Source of the DNA: Betaproteobacteria bacterium Ga0077532
GTDB lineage: Bacteria > Pseudomonadota > Gammaproteobacteria > Burkholderiales > Ga0077523
Length of the DNA: 64,000 nucleotides
Assembly (NCBI GenBank): GCA_001464895.1
Contig: LNEE01000013.1
Location: 62,001-126,000, forward strand
Direction of reading: 5' to 3'
The first letter of the stretch is position 1. Each line of letters starts with the position of its first letter. The notes under the pieces were generated by a model that was not told where the DNA came from, did not search any database, and saw nothing but the letters and a program-made list of their open reading frames with translations. Below, piece by piece: positions 62,822 to 64,000 of the stretch. The translations under genes and the position numbers were made by a program.

Positions 62822-64000
62822 TCAGTCGGCATCGACCGGACCCGCCGGGACGTCCGACAGGGGCTTCCGCGTGGGTCGACCACCGAGCAACCCCTCCTGG
62901 TCGGGAAGCGTGGCCCCCATCTCGATGCCGCCGCTGCCGATGGTGTACTGGCGCAGTTCGTTGGAATGCCCGCTCGCACGCACTTTCACGACCGCCATCA
63001 CCCGCAGCAGCTGGCTGTCGACCTCGATGTAGCGCTGGACGACGATGGCGTCGGTGAGAAACGCGGCGCCGTACGGGCTGAAGCGCAGATCGGTGTAGCG
63101 GTCCTCCAGCTCGGAGGTCATCAGCACCGTCACGCCGGCCCGCGCGAGGGCGGTCACGAGCCCCAGCAGCGATTCGCGGAAGTCGGCGCGGAACGTGGGC
63201 GCCAGGCCCAGTTCGAAGCCGGTGAGCGAGTCGAGCACGACCCGAGTGGCGCCGAGCCGCTTCACCTCGGTGAGGATCAGAAGCAGGATCTCGTCGATCG
63301 ACAGGTCCGGCTGCCGGCTGTCGATCAGCCCCACCTTGCCGGAAGCGATGAGATTGCCGAGCGTCTGGTCGCGGAACCGGTTCGGGTGCTGCTCGAAGGC
63401 GGCCACCACGCCGGTCTCGCCGCCGCGGACCCCTTCGGCGAGGAACGAGGCGGCGAGGATGCTCTTCCCGGAGCCCGATGGGCCGGCCACCAGCAGCGAG
63501 TAGCCGCGCGGCAGGCCGCCACCCAGCATCTCGTCGAGCACGGGCACGCCCAGGCGCGCGCGGCCTTCGCGGGCAATGGAATCCACCGCGTGCACCTCGG
63601 TCGCGACCGCGTTCGCCGGCGCGAAGAGGCGCACGCCGGTGTGGTCGATGCGGAAGGTGTGGAGGCCGGGCAGCGTCGGCTGGCCGCGCATCTTCATGAT
63701 CTCCAGCTTCCGCACCATCGAGTTGCGCTGGACGCTCTGGCGCAGCCAGATGAGACCATCGGCCACCGTGAAGACGGGGTTCGCGTCGACTTCGTTGAAG
63801 TACTCGCCGATCAGGAACGTGGTCGCCTGCCAGCTCGTCATGAGCATGCCGAGCTGCTGGACGAACAACTGCAGGCTCGTCGCTGGCCGGTTGCCGTTCT
63901 CGTTCGCCACCACCACCGAGCGGAACGAATCGACGAAGACGAGCCCCGGGTTGTGCGTTGCGACTTCATCGACGATGCGGGCGAGCACGCGGTCGAGGTC
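62822..64000 (-). CDS. KaiC-family ATPase, C-terminal part
   Basis: At least 393 residues, running off the right edge. The visible N-terminal part is the end of a first RecA-like domain (GLVFVDSFRSVVVA as Walker B, then SWQATTFLIGEYF). A second complete domain has Walker A AGPSGSGKS, a catalytic-type AFEQHP and Walker B TRVVLDSLTGFE. Two tandem domains match KaiC and KaiC-like signal ATPases. No KaiA or KaiB is visible. It is 24 bases upstream of the GGDEF/kinase gene, so the ATPase probably works with that protein. Confidence 0.85.
   Translation of the reverse strand, partial: DLDRVLARIVDEVATHNPGLVFVDSFRSVVVANENGNRPATSLQLFVQQLGMLMTSWQATTFLIGEYFNEVDANPVFTVADGLIWLRQSVQRNSMVRKLEIMKMRGQPTLPGLHTFRIDHTGVRLFAPANAVATEVHAVDSIAREGRARLGVPVLDEMLGGGLPRGYSLLVAGPSGSGKSILAASFLAEGVRGGETGVVAAFEQHPNRFRDQTLGNLIASGKVGLIDSRQPDLSIDEILLLILTEVKRLGATRVVLDSLTGFELGLAPTFRADFRESLLGLVTALARAGVTVLMTSELEDRYTDLRFSPYGAAFLTDAIVVQRYIEVDSQLLRVMAVVKVRASGHSNELRQYTIGSGGIEMGATLPDQEGLLGGRPTRKPLSDVPAGPVDAD

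Overview
The window is a high-GC stretch of a Gram-negative chromosome. MlaA, an LpxH-type phosphoesterase, periplasmic PQQ dehydrogenases with c-type cytochromes, phosphatidylserine decarboxylase and Uup/RhlE-type housekeeping genes all fit a proteobacterium, most likely a betaproteobacterium. That lineage is inferred from gene types and codon bias only. No integrase, transposase, rRNA operon, plasmid function or CRISPR array was seen.

Layout, left to right. 1-9.3 kb: the N-terminus of a CHASE-type sensor, a gene-poor kilobase, tRNA-Arg(CCT), then a housekeeping run (uup, a DUF2189 membrane protein, rhlE, a SirB1-like protein, an EamA transporter and an RlmK-like methyltransferase). 9.3-20.9 kb: mlaA, an atypical SDR with a succinate-semialdehyde dehydrogenase, a chemoreceptor, a sugar-acid operon (alpha/beta hydrolase, RraA-like aldolase, dgoK, dgoA), a PQQ dehydrogenase with a diheme cytochrome c, and an ankyrin protein. 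21-35 kb: lysC, tRNA-Ser and tRNA-Arg with a strong terminator, an MFS transporter, a REP-type repeat array, a TRAP transporter with a TatT component, lipid and envelope genes, and a second, unrelated REP-type array. 35-41 kb: a multi-PAS hybrid histidine kinase and a cation/proton antiporter.

41-60 kb is a dense stress-type island: ferritin-like protein, BON lipoprotein, hydrolase, DUF421 protein, small membrane proteins, hemerythrin, cardiolipin synthase-like enzyme, GlsB/YeaQ-type protein, glycine-zipper protein, a large-subunit catalase, and a second catalase-like gene that has lost key heme-pocket residues. A second PQQ dehydrogenase/cytochrome pair follows, then two tandem paralogous secreted proteins of unrecognised family. 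Several of these genes share an upstream 16-bp palindrome (TGT-N10-ACA, often TGTTCG...ACA). The window ends in an operon encoding a KaiC-family ATPase, a GGDEF protein fused to a histidine-kinase module lacking its phospho-acceptor His, and a Crp/Fnr regulator. That regulator lies directly upstream, on the same strand, of the two secreted paralogs.

Working hypothesis (inference): the KaiC/GGDEF-kinase/Crp operon signals to the palindrome-bearing stress genes. The strongest leads are the non-catalytic catalase paralog, the secreted four-cysteine paralogs, the His-less GGDEF/kinase fusion and the shared palindrome.
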